Virus record (IMG/VR): IMGVR_UViG_3300006802_000051
Location: 1 to 34,929 of that record
Direction: 5' to 3' (one strand)
DNA length: 34,929 nt
From: a virus
The number at the start of each line of letters is the position of its first letter. Positions within the stretch are counted from its first letter, which is position 1. The position numbers and the translations under genes were made by a program. This document shows positions 1 to 8,714 of this stretch, piece after piece. The notes beneath the pieces were generated by a model, which had not been told where the DNA came from, did not search any database, and was given only the letters and a program-made list of their open reading frames with translations.

Positions 1-123
1 GCACCACCACCTAATCCACCAGTAATAAATTGGCTTTGCCTTTTCTCTAGTGATTGTTCTGGTGTTAAATTTTCTTCTAAAGGGGTTTCCAGTGCATTAA
101 ATCCAGCCCCAAAAAGAGTACCA
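1..123. repeat. Terminal direct repeat, left copy (circular closure)
   Basis: These 123 bases are identical to the last 123 bases of the window. The repeat lies inside a long open reading frame that becomes a single 709-codon gene when the ends are joined. It is therefore best read as the overlap of a circular assembly, giving a unique length of 34,806 bp. A genuine short terminal repeat of a linear genome is less likely because it would cut a virion gene in two. Confidence 0.95.
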
Positions 124-713
124 GCCCCAGCCAATCCTTTTGCACCCCTTGCAACTCCTGCCGCTGGTAATGCTGCTAATTGCCCTATTTGCCCACCAAC
201 CTCACCAACTGTAGAAGCAATAGGACTGCGTTCAGAAGTTTCTTTTTGTATTTTATCAACTTCACGTAATGAATTTTTAATTGACTCGCCTAGTTGCTTT
301 GTATCTGTTTCAAGCAAAGCATTACGTAACTCAGGATTATTAATAAACTCTCTTGTGTTTTTGAACCCTAAATCTAATGATGTTACATCTTCACCAACAG
401 AACCTAAAAACCCTAAACCTTGTGAAAACCTACCTAATATATTCAGCCCATCATCAGTAGCAGGAGCGTTAGTTTCCCCACCAGTTGCCCCCGCTACATC
501 AGTAGCTAATGCCGCAACATTCAACGGCAATTCGGCTAACCCTGTCACTGCTGATTTTGTAAAATCCTCTATAGTTTCACCTGTTTTTTGTAAAAAACCT
601 TTATCTTCTTTTTTAGCATACATTGATTGTATTGCCGCTTTCATAGTTTCAGGTGGTGTTCCATCTGGAAAATTAGCAGAAGAACCATCAGGAAGATTTA
701 CTTTAATTACCAT
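1..713 (-). CDS. Large ejection (internal virion) protein, N-terminal part; continues at 34806
   Basis: This is the first 237 residues of a 709-residue protein whose remainder lies at 33390-34806 once the circle is closed. ATG at 713-711 overlaps the TAA of the upstream gene (TAATG), which suggests translational coupling. The N-terminus, MVIKVNLPDGSSANFPDGTP, resembles the start of many podoviral internal proteins. It is followed by Ala/Gly-rich, weakly hydrophobic helical stretches (about residues 55-80 and 165-205). It is the third of three consecutive putative ejection genes, matching the gp7/gp20/gp16 trio of P22, whose products leave the virion with the DNA and help it cross the cell envelope. 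No lysozyme or transglycosylase motif is visible. The role is inferred from position and composition. Confidence 0.7.
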   Translation of the reverse strand, partial: MVIKVNLPDGSSANFPDGTPPETMKAAIQSMYAKKEDKGFLQKTGETIEDFTKSAVTGLAELPLNVAALATDVAGATGGETNAPATDDGLNILGRFSQGLGFLGSVGEDVTSLDLGFKNTREFINNPELRNALLETDTKQLGESIKNSLREVDKIQKETSERSPIASTVGEVGGQIGQLAALPAAGVARGAKGLAGAGTLFGAGFNALETPLEENLTPEQSLEKRQSQFITGGLGGG

Positions 714-1633
714 TATTCAAGCTCTCCAGTTTGTGGATTATAAGTAAATTCTTTCTTAGTCGCTGTTTGTTGTTTTTTAGGTTTGTATCCATTCAATGCA
801 GCTCTTTGTGCAAGACTATCATCAATAATAGCTCTAAATTGTTGTATCTTACGTTTAGTTTGTACATCATTTGATAAACTCGCACCCCAAGTGGTAGGGT
901 CTGGAATTAAATCCATTAAAATCTCTTCATCACGCCCTTGCAATACACCTAGGTTGAATAATTCTTTTGCTTCCAACATCATCGCTGTTGTTAATTGCTT
1001 CATTTGTGATGCCGCCCTAGTAGGTAAAAGCTCTGTATCGTGCTTTTTAAATAATTTTTCAAGTTTATTCAGATTTGTTTGGATATTTTTATTAGCAGAA
1101 ACCGCTTTCTTAAAATTAGTCACATCAGTAGAAGATGGCTCAAAACCCTCTTGTAACTCATAACCACCAACACGTTTAGAATTTAACTCCTTTTGTTGTT
1201 TTTCTATTTCTTTATTTCTATCATAAACTTTGCTTTGATAATCCAAAATAGCCTTTTGCTTATCAAGGTTTAATCTATCTTGATCTAGCTGTAGTTTTTG
1301 CATAGTAGCTTGTGATTCTGGTGCTTGTGCAATACGTTTATTGGTTGTAGGGTCATACAATGATGAACCAGCAGACAATGAAATTGGTGTAGGAGCAACT
1401 CCTGCTATCATTTCACCAGTAACTGGATTAACTAATTGCTGTCCTTGTGATAAAGTTACAGGGTCTACTGGTTTTAATCTACTAACTAATGCGTTTTGCA
1501 ATGCTTGCGTACCACCACTTAATGCAATAGCTTTTGTTGCTGTAGGGTCTGCACCTGATGCAGTTAAAGCTTCAATTAATGCATTCTGCTGTGTCGCTTT
1601 TAACTCTTGTTGCCTATCCTCTTCTTGACGCAT
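713..1633 (-). CDS. Second putative ejection protein, main reading frame (frameshifted from its N-terminus)
   Basis: The 306-residue frame is rich in Gln, Lys and Glu, with coiled-coil-like helices around residues 120-155 and 170-200. It sits between the two other putative ejection genes. ATG 1633 has no properly spaced ribosome site, and a TAG lies two codons upstream in this frame. The preceding short frame (1600-1740) has a good start and reads naturally into this one if the ribosome, or one added A in the AAA run near 1634, shifts the frame by -1. The joined protein would be about 342 residues. This is either a recent indel, a sequencing error or a true frameshift site. The DNA-ejection role (P22 gp20-like) is inferred from gene order. 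Confidence 0.6.
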   Translation of the reverse strand: MRQEEDRQQELKATQQNALIEALTASGADPTATKAIALSGGTQALQNALVSRLKPVDPVTLSQGQQLVNPVTGEMIAGVAPTPISLSAGSSLYDPTTNKRIAQAPESQATMQKLQLDQDRLNLDKQKAILDYQSKVYDRNKEIEKQQKELNSKRVGGYELQEGFEPSSTDVTNFKKAVSANKNIQTNLNKLEKLFKKHDTELLPTRAASQMKQLTTAMMLEAKELFNLGVLQGRDEEILMDLIPDPTTWGASLSNDVQTKRKIQQFRAIIDDSLAQRAALNGYKPKKQQTATKKEFTYNPQTGELE

Positions 1634-1740
1634 TTCCTAGCACCTAGAAAAGAAGCAAGCCCCCTTGATAACGGGTCAACATTTCTATCCCCTCCAGTTT
1701 TCATTAATTGTGCTGCGATTAATTCTTGTGTTGTTGCCAT
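1600..1740 (-). CDS. N-terminal fragment of the second ejection protein (46 codons, other frame)
   Basis: ATG 1740 follows an AGGTATATAAA leader and encodes MATTQELIAAQLMKTGGDRN followed by about 16 residues containing VDPLSRGLASFLGA. The frame then runs out of frame with the downstream gene and stops at 1600. The sequence reads like the natural start of the protein continued in the -1 frame at 1633. The last ten codons (after Ala-Arg-Lys) are probably not translated as read. Inserting a single A at about 1634 would fuse the two frames. Confidence 0.55.
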   Translation of the reverse strand: MATTQELIAAQLMKTGGDRNVDPLSRGLASFLGARKCVKKRIGNKS

Positions 1741-1749
1741 TTTATATAC

Positions 1750-2844
1750 CTACTGATTTAACCACGGAAGCCCTTGCACTGGAGTACCGCCACCCCCTCC
1801 CATACCACCAGCAGCACTACCTAAAATACTAGATAAGCTACCTAGTGCATTTGCAGAATAAGAACCGCCTGTTGCATTAGGTTGGAATACTTGTTGACTA
1901 GCACCCGTTAAATTTAATGGCGTAAATACCTGCCCACTTGCTAACGGGCTGTAAACACTCAGACCTTGTACATTTTCCAAAAGTTGCTGTTGTCTTGCTT
2001 GCTGCTCTAATCCTGCAAGTGATAATTGCTTTCTTAAAGCATCATCTAATACACTTCTACGCTCACCGAATATTTGCTGCCTTTCACTAGCTAACTGTCC
2101 TCTTTCAGCTGCAGTTTGTGCTGACTCCGCAAAACCTAATCTAGCCAACCTATCCTGCTCACCTCTTCCAGCCTGTACAGCTTGAAATCCTGCTTGAGTT
2201 AATGCGTCATCTTCGGATTGTCGTAGTTTCTGAATCTCTCTTTCATAAGCAGCTGAACCCATAGGAATACCCATATCAGATAATCGTTGAGTTAATCTAT
2301 TTTCACGCTCTCTAAATGTGGGGTCTAATCTATTTCTTACAGCTTCAAAGGTTGCATCTTCTAATCGTGATATTTCAGCACCATATTGGTCTGGCGATAT
2401 TCGTTGAGTAAATTCTTTATTTGTAAAAGTTGGTAAATCTTTATCACTAGCTAATGCAGCTGGTAATATCCCCCTTATAACATCTGCACTACGGACATTA
2501 GGTAAATTAGTTGTAATACCAGACTGTAGAGTATTAATTAAACTCTCCTGCCCCATTTGGGTTATTTGCTCACTTCTCTTTCTAGCCGCTTCAACTTCTG
2601 GGCTTTCTGATACTTGTGCTACTGTTGTCCACTCACTTCCTGTATCAGGTACAAAATTACCCTCATTATCATAATAACCATAACGCACACTGCCTGTTGG
2701 TGTGATTTGATTTATAAGTTGTCTATTAGCTGCGTAATTAGCCTCTTGGTTACCCGCTCTTGCTTCAGAACCTGCTGATTTTTTACCTAGTAAACTACCG
2801 CCAATACCAGCAGCCACTGAGCCTACTGCTAATCCTATTCCCAT
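1750..2844 (-). CDS. First putative ejection / DNA-transfer protein (364 aa)
   Basis: The protein begins with a Gly/Ala-rich hydrophobic segment (MGIGLAVGSVAAGIGGSLLG), followed by a long Gln/Glu/Arg-rich helical region (about residues 150-290). It ends in a Gly/Ser tail with a GGMGGGGG run. This layout, a glycine-rich membrane-active start plus long helices, is typical of podoviral internal or ejection proteins (P22 gp7 type). ATG overlaps the TAA of the GNAT-like gene upstream, with GGGG about 6 bases before it. It is the first of three consecutive genes of this type. A minor tail protein is an alternative. Confidence 0.6.
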   Translation of the reverse strand: MGIGLAVGSVAAGIGGSLLGKKSAGSEARAGNQEANYAANRQLINQITPTGSVRYGYYDNEGNFVPDTGSEWTTVAQVSESPEVEAARKRSEQITQMGQESLINTLQSGITTNLPNVRSADVIRGILPAALASDKDLPTFTNKEFTQRISPDQYGAEISRLEDATFEAVRNRLDPTFRERENRLTQRLSDMGIPMGSAAYEREIQKLRQSEDDALTQAGFQAVQAGRGEQDRLARLGFAESAQTAAERGQLASERQQIFGERRSVLDDALRKQLSLAGLEQQARQQQLLENVQGLSVYSPLASGQVFTPLNLTGASQQVFQPNATGGSYSANALGSLSSILGSAAGGMGGGGGTPVQGLPWLNQ

Positions 2845-3239
2845 TATAACCCCTTATACATGTTAGTAATCTTAGTATCACCAACCATAAATCCGTTATC
2901 TTTAAATTTCTCTAAAAGATTATCGTTACTTTGATAAGTGTAAACTATACTAAATCCCATTTCTTTGGCTAATTCATTACAGCAATCAATACACATTTTT
3001 ATTGCATCACTTCGAATACCTCCTCGTAAGTGTGGGTCACAGACTGGAAAACCAACAAGTGCAACAGCACTATTAGTTCCATAAACCCACATCATACATA
3101 AAGGTTTATCATTATCTTTAACAACAATACCAGTCGTTGGTAAGCATTCTTGTGGCATAGGGACAATCCATTTATAACCACTCCACCAATCAACTGCTAT
3201 TTGATAATCTTTTTCTGGGATATACTTTCTTGATTGCAC
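2844..3239 (-). CDS. GNAT-like acetyltransferase-fold protein in the virion cluster
   Basis: This 131-residue protein has the pattern of a small GNAT fold. A central strand region (PLCMMWVYGTNSAVAL) is followed by a helix-strand-helix segment (IDCCNELAKEMGFSIVYTYQ) and a C-terminal GF...TKITNMYK strand. Such proteins are often found between tail-hub and ejection genes of podoviruses; their substrate is unknown. The start is GTG at 3239 with AGG six bases upstream. An ATG five bases further upstream is in another frame. The stop is coupled to the next gene by TAATG. The fold call is by pattern only, and a classical acetyl-CoA loop (Q/RxxGxG/A) is not obvious. Confidence 0.5.
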   Translation of the reverse strand: MQSRKYIPEKDYQIAVDWWSGYKWIVPMPQECLPTTGIVVKDNDKPLCMMWVYGTNSAVALVGFPVCDPHLRGGIRSDAIKMCIDCCNELAKEMGFSIVYTYQSNDNLLEKFKDNGFMVGDTKITNMYKGL

Positions 3240-3298
3240 TTCATACCTATTTTAATTATTGCTTGCTTCGGTAGAAGTGCCTATATATTAACATTATA

Positions 3299-4846
3299 TC
3301 ATCTTGTAGCCATAACGTCAAATATATAGGTACTTCTATACCATGTTAAAGTTTGTCCACTTATTTTAATATTAGTTTTTGCAGAAACTGATAATCCAGT
3401 ACCTGTAATTAAGAATCTTTTAATACGTACTTCACCTGCTCCTGACCATTGTGCAGTGTCCCAATATGTCACGTCCCATAATGCACCAGATACAGGAGAT
3501 GATGATGTGCTAGGGGTTGAAGTGTCGCCATAATTAAAAGCAATAGATAGCCCAACATCAATATTGCCATCAGACCCTAATAACTGCTCATGCCCTATAA
3601 TTCTTTTATCTCTGGATATTCCTAACGTGGTAAATGCAGGTTGTGCAATTAAACTAATATCAGACCCATTATCCGAATCAGTATCAAATGCTTTATACAC
3701 AAAAGTATCACCACCAAAATATAGTTCATTATTCCACAAAGCAAAACAACGAGCATTCCAACCAGTAAATTTACTTGAAGCTCCCGTTGATGTATTTGTC
3801 ACGTATTGAACATAAGTTTCACCCTCTGTATTAGGTACGTTATATATAATTAAATCAATTGCACTATGCCATATAGCCTGCCAACCGTATTTAGATTTAT
3901 TTAGTGCAGATTCAGTTTTAATTGAGCCACTTATTTTAGAAAGTCTTTTAGTTGCTGTTTGTGTACCCTCAGAACGTATAAACTCCATAATAGATATTGC
4001 GTCAGCTTGTGTAATTACCTTTACATCACCGCCAAACTTAACAGCAGAACGAACACTTAAAGGCGGTGGTAACATATACTTACCAACCAGACTCCAATTA
4101 CTAGCGTCGCTTGGGTCACTACCTTGATATAATAATGTTTCACCAGTAGACAATATAAATACTGCTAAATCATCAACACCAAACCCACTATCAAAGGATA
4201 TAGTCTGCATTATAATAAGATTACCACCAGTATCTGATACAACCCCTAAAGGGAAGACAGAAAAAGCCCCTTGTATTGCATCTGTACCGCCATAATAAAA
4301 ATTACTAGTGTCAGTATCCCACATATACACACGATTCTTATGTGCGTGGATACCGTCCATTTTTTCCTCACCATAAGTATTTAAATCACCACTATAAGTA
4401 AGTGTTGTGAAACTACTACCATCCCAACCTAATGGAGCATCTTCACCATTACATATCAATAGATAAGAATTAAAATTTACATGTTGCCATCTTGCGTTAG
4501 TTTTACCGCTTGCAATAGATGTGGAAGTTCCACTTGCAATAGTATCTAGTTCATAAATATTACCATCACTTGCAGCCAATAATTGACTTGTAGTGCCGCT
4601 AATATATGGCATTAATGACTCAACTTCTCCACTTACATCATCAGCCCATACACTATAGCCATCTCGTGAGGTTACAGCCTCATTTGCAGGAATCCAATTT
4701 TGCAAGATTATTGCGTCTGTAATTTCCATATCACCACGATTATCACGAGTATTTAATCCACCAACAGGAGCTGGTAAATCAACTTTCTGTGATAAAGTAT
4801 TACGTTGCTGTGATACTCTTTGTGATGATATTCTTCTTATTGTCAT
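3299..4846 (-). CDS. Tail-hub / DNA-stabilisation protein, propeller-like (515 aa)
   Basis: The N-terminus carries the typical motif of podoviral stabilisation proteins, LPAPVGGLNTRD followed by LQNWIPANEAVTSRDGYSVW (about residues 24-66). It is followed by repeated strand-rich blocks with short sequences such as YLLICNGEDAPLGWDGSSF, consistent with a beta-propeller as in P22 gp10 or tail tubular protein B-like proteins. It follows the adaptor gene with an ATGA overlap, which is the usual head-to-tail assembly order. The product would seal the portal after packaging and form the tail hub. Family placement is inference from motif and position. Confidence 0.6.
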   Translation of the reverse strand: MTIRRISSQRVSQQRNTLSQKVDLPAPVGGLNTRDNRGDMEITDAIILQNWIPANEAVTSRDGYSVWADDVSGEVESLMPYISGTTSQLLAASDGNIYELDTIASGTSTSIASGKTNARWQHVNFNSYLLICNGEDAPLGWDGSSFTTLTYSGDLNTYGEEKMDGIHAHKNRVYMWDTDTSNFYYGGTDAIQGAFSVFPLGVVSDTGGNLIIMQTISFDSGFGVDDLAVFILSTGETLLYQGSDPSDASNWSLVGKYMLPPPLSVRSAVKFGGDVKVITQADAISIMEFIRSEGTQTATKRLSKISGSIKTESALNKSKYGWQAIWHSAIDLIIYNVPNTEGETYVQYVTNTSTGASSKFTGWNARCFALWNNELYFGGDTFVYKAFDTDSDNGSDISLIAQPAFTTLGISRDKRIIGHEQLLGSDGNIDVGLSIAFNYGDTSTPSTSSSPVSGALWDVTYWDTAQWSGAGEVRIKRFLITGTGLSVSAKTNIKISGQTLTWYRSTYIFDVMATR

Positions 4847-5550
4847 ACGCCAAACCCCGTATCAGGTACATTAATCATAAACCTACCATTATACCAATTA
4901 CCGCCCACAGTTTGCTTAATTCTATTATTCTCTGCTTCTGCTTCTGCCCTACGCTCAAATGCTAGTAATTCATCTTCATAAGGCAAACCATATTCTTGAC
5001 GTAATTTATAAACCAAACCAAGGTATAATAAATGCTCGTTAAAAGTAAAAGTGTTTGTATCATCATCAAAATCACTAATTCTTGTAGAACCATCTTTAAT
5101 CCAATTGGCACTTTGATAATTAAATACATAAGTATCTATACTATCAGGTGTTGGGTAAACATTAATAGCATCTTCAAAGATAGTAATAACTTTTGTAATA
5201 CCCGCACTAGCTCCTATTGTACTTTGTCTACCTTGCCAGCCAGCAGTGGTAACAACTTGTAAATACCTATTGTTAGTTCGGTCATACATAGTGTTACCAA
5301 CAAATGCTGCAAAATCGTTATCTGTGACAATAGTAGATAATTCATATTGTGACTGACTTGCAACAGTGTTAAATGTTTGTTGTCTGGTTTGGAATTGCCA
5401 ATTATAGGCTTTTTTTAATTCCTCTCCAACCTCAAATAACAACTGTTGTGCTAGTGCAGTTTCATCTGTATTATTACCAACCACAAAACTAGGAGATTCA
5501 AATAATCTAGTTCTTTTAGCTGAGTTCTGTACTATCGTCAATAAGGTCAT
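4843..5550 (-). CDS. Head-tail adaptor / tail tube-A-like connector (235 aa)
   Basis: The protein has an N-terminal helical region (VQNSAKRTRLFE, then ALAQQLLFEVGEELKKAYNW) and a strand-rich core with the sequence INVYPTPDSIDTYVFNY. It ends in a helical C-terminus (LVYKLRQEYGLPYEDELL, AEAEAENNRIKQ). This is the profile of P22 gp4-type and tail tubular protein A-type adaptors that bind under the portal ring. The start codon lies inside the end of the upstream gene (35-base overlap) after AAAAGG. The stop overlaps the hub gene by 4 bases. The call rests on sequence style and position. Confidence 0.6.
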   Translation of the reverse strand: MTLLTIVQNSAKRTRLFESPSFVVGNNTDETALAQQLLFEVGEELKKAYNWQFQTRQQTFNTVASQSQYELSTIVTDNDFAAFVGNTMYDRTNNRYLQVVTTAGWQGRQSTIGASAGITKVITIFEDAINVYPTPDSIDTYVFNYQSANWIKDGSTRISDFDDDTNTFTFNEHLLYLGLVYKLRQEYGLPYEDELLAFERRAEAEAENNRIKQTVGGNWYNGRFMINVPDTGFGV

Positions 5551-6082
5551 TTTTTACCTTTTTCTTAGGTTTACTAGCAGATTCTAAAGCTTCAATACGC
5601 TTCATTAACTGCTCAATTGTTTTATCTTTTTCTTGTGTTACTTCTAACACTTGAAGCTTAACTTTTAATTGTTCCATGTATTTCTTAGCAATCATTACCA
5701 TTTCTTGACCTCTTGTGCCAAGCCTGTGTGCTTGTTCTGTTGGTACTGCTGCTAATTGTCTAATATTTTTAATCTGTCTTTTTTGCAATATCTCAATAGT
5801 ACCACGGTCAATTTCAATATTTTTAAAATCTAAAGCCTCCTCGTGTTCATGGCTAGTGTTGCCCTTGAACCCTTGATATTCAATATAAAAATCACGCTTA
5901 TGTTTATCTGATGCTTTTCCGTCCCATATAATTTGGTTTGTTAGATTTTTAGTAATACAAACATATTCAACTTCTCCTATTTCAATCTCATTATTGTTCT
6001 CGTCACGTCCGTATTTTGTTTTATTGTAAAATCTAGCATTTAAACCAGCATTTGTACTATCTAGTAAGTTTGGGGAAACCAT
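5516..6082 (-). CDS. Virion-cluster protein of unknown function (188 aa)
   Basis: This gene lies between the decoration-like protein and the adaptor. It starts with MVSPNL, the same six residues as the major capsid protein, perhaps because both starts share a leader. The middle is charged and the C-terminal 60 residues form a likely coiled coil (EMVMIAKKYMEQLKVKLQVL) ending in a Lys-rich tail. AGG lies a few bases before the ATG. It could be a head-completion or assembly factor. I do not recognise the family. Confidence 0.5.
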   Translation of the reverse strand: MVSPNLLDSTNAGLNARFYNKTKYGRDENNNEIEIGEVEYVCITKNLTNQIIWDGKASDKHKRDFYIEYQGFKGNTSHEHEEALDFKNIEIDRGTIEILQKRQIKNIRQLAAVPTEQAHRLGTRGQEMVMIAKKYMEQLKVKLQVLEVTQEKDKTIEQLMKRIEALESASKPKKKVKNDLIDDSTELS

Positions 6083-6112
6083 ATTATACCTATTTATTAA
6101 TTATAATAAGAA

Positions 6113-6130
6113 AGGGGGCGTTAACCCCCT
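6113..6130 (-). terminator. G/C hairpin after the capsid genes (leftward)
   Basis: On the leftward strand six base pairs AGGGGG/CCCCCT enclose a 6-base loop, followed by TTCTTATTAT. It lies just past the stop of the decoration-like gene and before the 188-aa gene. It may be a partial terminator that keeps capsid and decoration protein levels above those of the downstream genes. The U-tract is weak. Confidence 0.5.
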
Positions 6131-6135
6131 AACCG

Positions 6136-6636
6136 TTAAAGAGTAGCACCTACATAAGGAGCGTTAGAGATATAAGCAGCAACCGCCGCCGCACCACCGC
6201 CACCATTTGCAGTAAGTGTGTACAAGTTTTCAATTACTTCTGCTCCAACAGTAGCGTCATCGTCTAATTGTCCACCTGTAGCAGTCGTATTAAGTTGTGT
6301 ATGTGCAGCACAACTTGCTAATACATAAACAGTACATAAGCCTCTTATTTGAAACCAACCATACTCATTATCTGCCATTACAGCCTGAACAACACCAACT
6401 AAATCACCACGAGAAGATGCAGAAGTTGTAGTTGAAATTAAAGTACCATCGAAAATACTACCTGTAGTTTCGATTTGTACTACTTGCCCAGCACCTAAAG
6501 TAAATGCACCGTTAGCTTGTCCATAAATGTACTCACTACCATCATTTGCAATTGCTGTTGCGCCAAGTGTTTGTGTAGGTATAGTATCTACTTGCGTAAA
6601 ATCTATACCTAACTTTCCATCAGTTGAAAAAGTCAT
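6136..6636 (-). CDS. Putative head decoration / capsid stabilisation protein (166 aa)
   Basis: The 166-residue protein is rich in Gly, Ala and Thr and strand-forming. It has the segment FTLGAGQVVQIETTG and an Ala/Gly-rich C-terminus (GGGGAAAVAAYISNAPYVG). Small beta-rich proteins encoded immediately after the major capsid protein are usually head decoration proteins, which is the role inferred here. The gene starts 14 bases after the capsid stop with GAGG upstream and is followed by a hairpin that may limit read-through. Confidence 0.5.
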   Translation of the reverse strand: MTFSTDGKLGIDFTQVDTIPTQTLGATAIANDGSEYIYGQANGAFTLGAGQVVQIETTGSIFDGTLISTTTSASSRGDLVGVVQAVMADNEYGWFQIRGLCTVYVLASCAAHTQLNTTATGGQLDDDATVGAEVIENLYTLTANGGGGAAAVAAYISNAPYVGATL

Positions 6637-6650
6637 ATTAACCTCACTTA

Positions 6651-7613
6651 TTATTCAAAAATTACACCTTGTAAAGAAGCATTACTTAAACGCATATTAC
6701 CAGCCCATAACACAGGAATAACCATTGCATCTTGGTTAACTGGAGTTCTAGAATCTTGTGGTGTAATATTTCTATTAGAATGTACAGCTAAATTAATATA
6801 ATCAGTATTTAAGAAATACATATGGTCAGTTGAAATACCTGAACCATTCTCAAGAATTACATCAGAATTAGCATATTTAAGCACCATAAACCCAGCAGCA
6901 GCAAGTTTAGAATCTGGACTTGCAAATCGTTGTTGAGATTGTAATGCGTCTTGATAGAAACCAAAGTAGTTTGTATCAGCTACAATTAAATCTGGAACAT
7001 CATTACCACGAACTAATGAATTATACATTGAGTTCATACGTGAAATAACGTTTGCAGAAGTAGTGGCAGAAACTGCCCCATAATCTACAAAACTATTTCT
7101 CCAGAATGTATTGGTAGAACGGTCAATTCCACCAACTGTTCCAGTTGTAGGGTCATCAGCAACAAGCAATTGTAAACCGCCGATTTGCTTACCACCTGAA
7201 CCAGTACCATCAGAATAAATACCCTCAGAAAGGTTATTTTTGATAGTGTTGATTGTGATATCAATACGACTATTTAATAAGTCAATTATTGCCTCAGAAC
7301 CGTTATTTTGTAACTCTTCTAAACCACTCATAGATACAACAGAACTAGCTTGTTTCCAATCATATTCAGCTGCACTAATCATATCAGTAGGTGAAATATT
7401 TAATACTTCATACCCATTGTACCATTGATAGTTGCCATTCTCTGCGTATGCCAAAGGCTCAACAAGAGTACGACCACCAGAAACAGTAACGATTTTACCT
7501 TTCTCTTTTAGACGAACAAGTAAACCGTTATTATTAGTAACGTTATCCGCAAGCGTCTTTTGTCTTTGACGTAATGTGGTAGTTACTATCTCACTTAAAT
7601 TAGGAGAAACCAT
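6651..7613 (-). CDS. Major capsid protein (320 aa)
   Basis: The length, position after the scaffold and sequence style fit a major capsid protein. The N-terminal region (MVSPNLSEIVTTTLRQRQKT) is followed by VSGGRTLVEPLAYAENGNYQWYNGYE-type text split around residues 45-70. The sequence SAAEYDWKQASSVVSMSGLE resembles the spine-helix region of HK97-fold coats. Near the C-terminus there is RNITPQDSRTPVNQDAMVIP. It forms the icosahedral shell. The start has a GGTAATAATT leader 11 bases after the scaffold stop. The HK97 fold is inferred from the general family pattern. Confidence 0.75.
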   Translation of the reverse strand: MVSPNLSEIVTTTLRQRQKTLADNVTNNNGLLVRLKEKGKIVTVSGGRTLVEPLAYAENGNYQWYNGYEVLNISPTDMISAAEYDWKQASSVVSMSGLEELQNNGSEAIIDLLNSRIDITINTIKNNLSEGIYSDGTGSGGKQIGGLQLLVADDPTTGTVGGIDRSTNTFWRNSFVDYGAVSATTSANVISRMNSMYNSLVRGNDVPDLIVADTNYFGFYQDALQSQQRFASPDSKLAAAGFMVLKYANSDVILENGSGISTDHMYFLNTDYINLAVHSNRNITPQDSRTPVNQDAMVIPVLWAGNMRLSNASLQGVIFE

Positions 7614-7624
7614 AATTATTACCT

Positions 7625-8707
7625 TTAATTATTATTTTGTCTTTGAAAATTAACCATTAAATGCTCTCTTAGACTTTTAGCCGATAAATCTTCATCAATC
7701 ATAGTGCTGTCAACACGTCTAGATGCTTTCTTAGCTTGATTGATTGCCATTCTTTTTCTAGTCGCCTGTTGCTCTGGTGTTTCTTTATTCTTAGCTTCAA
7801 ATTCCAAACGCTTTACTGTTGGGGATTTTTTATAAGCATCTTCTAAATTATTACCAGTGCCAAGTAAAACAGCTATTTCTTGTTTCACTTCTTCATTAGA
7901 AAAATAAGGGTGTTTCAACTGCCCATCTTCATCTTTCGCATTTTCAAACTCTGATATAACATTCTCAACTTGTGCATTTTCCTTTTCTATTTGGGAATTG
8001 GATTGCTCAGTATTGAATTTATTTTCTAGCTTGTCTAAACGCTCCTTTAATTGTTTATTTTCGTTTTTTAATTTCAGCTCATGGTCAGTCAGGTAATCAT
8101 CTTCTTCATTTAAGGAGTCAGCCTCTTGCAAATCAGCCGTTATTCCTAATTTATCGGGTGTTACTCCGAACCTATCCATAATTAATTTAACCGTATTAAC
8201 AGGGTCTTTGTGCAACGCTGTAGCTGTATTCATTAAATCACGGAAGTAATCTACTGGATTAACTTTTTGTTGCTCAAATTCACCCTTATACGGCTCTAAC
8301 AAATCAACTAAGCCTTTGACTTCCTTTTTTTGCTCTGCTAATTCCTGCGTTTTGCGGGTATAGTCAGCATTACGGGATTTGTCATACTTAGTCAAAATCT
8401 CTTTTATTGGTATAACTTTGCCATCTTCTAATTCTAAATCATCAGGCAAGTTATCAAATAATTCTTTCTCTTCTGCATTCCAATTGGTTGGTGCTTTATA
8501 AATATCTAATACAGGAGTATCTTTAACTTCTTCTTGTTCCTCTTTAGTTTCCTTTATATTATCTTGTTCCTGTACTTCTTCCTCTTCAATATGTTGTGCT
8601 TCCTGTTTTTCTTCTACTTGTGAATCTTGATAGTTTTTTAGTAAAGTGTCTCTTAAAGTTTCTGTAGTTTCTACAGTAGACTCTACCTCAGGGGAAATAT
8701 CAGTCAT
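7625..8707 (-). CDS. Scaffolding protein (360 aa)
   Basis: This very acidic, Glu/Gln-rich, largely helical protein lies immediately upstream of the major capsid gene. The first 65 residues are dominated by Glu (for example EEEEVQEQD). Coiled-coil segments appear around residues 115-135 (TRKTQELAEQKKEVKGL) and 200-250 (ENKQLKERLDKLENKF). The basic C-terminus (RKRMAINQAKKASRRVD) is where P22-type scaffolds bind coat protein. It would guide procapsid assembly and then leave. The call is by composition and place. Confidence 0.7.
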   Translation of the reverse strand: MTDISPEVESTVETTETLRDTLLKNYQDSQVEEKQEAQHIEEEEVQEQDNIKETKEEQEEVKDTPVLDIYKAPTNWNAEEKELFDNLPDDLELEDGKVIPIKEILTKYDKSRNADYTRKTQELAEQKKEVKGLVDLLEPYKGEFEQQKVNPVDYFRDLMNTATALHKDPVNTVKLIMDRFGVTPDKLGITADLQEADSLNEEDDYLTDHELKLKNENKQLKERLDKLENKFNTEQSNSQIEKENAQVENVISEFENAKDEDGQLKHPYFSNEEVKQEIAVLLGTGNNLEDAYKKSPTVKRLEFEAKNKETPEQQATRKRMAINQAKKASRRVDSTMIDEDLSAKSLREHLMVNFQRQNNN

Positions 8708-8714
8708 TATCTAC

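Noticed and set aside
1-123. Genuine T7-like terminal repeat of a linear genome
   Set aside because: It lies within a coding gene that would be split, and its length is typical of an assembler overlap. Read mapping would decide.
783-1628. Open frames on the plus strand opposite the ejection genes
   Set aside because: They lack ribosome sites, are opposite well-supported genes and have the biased composition of antisense frames.
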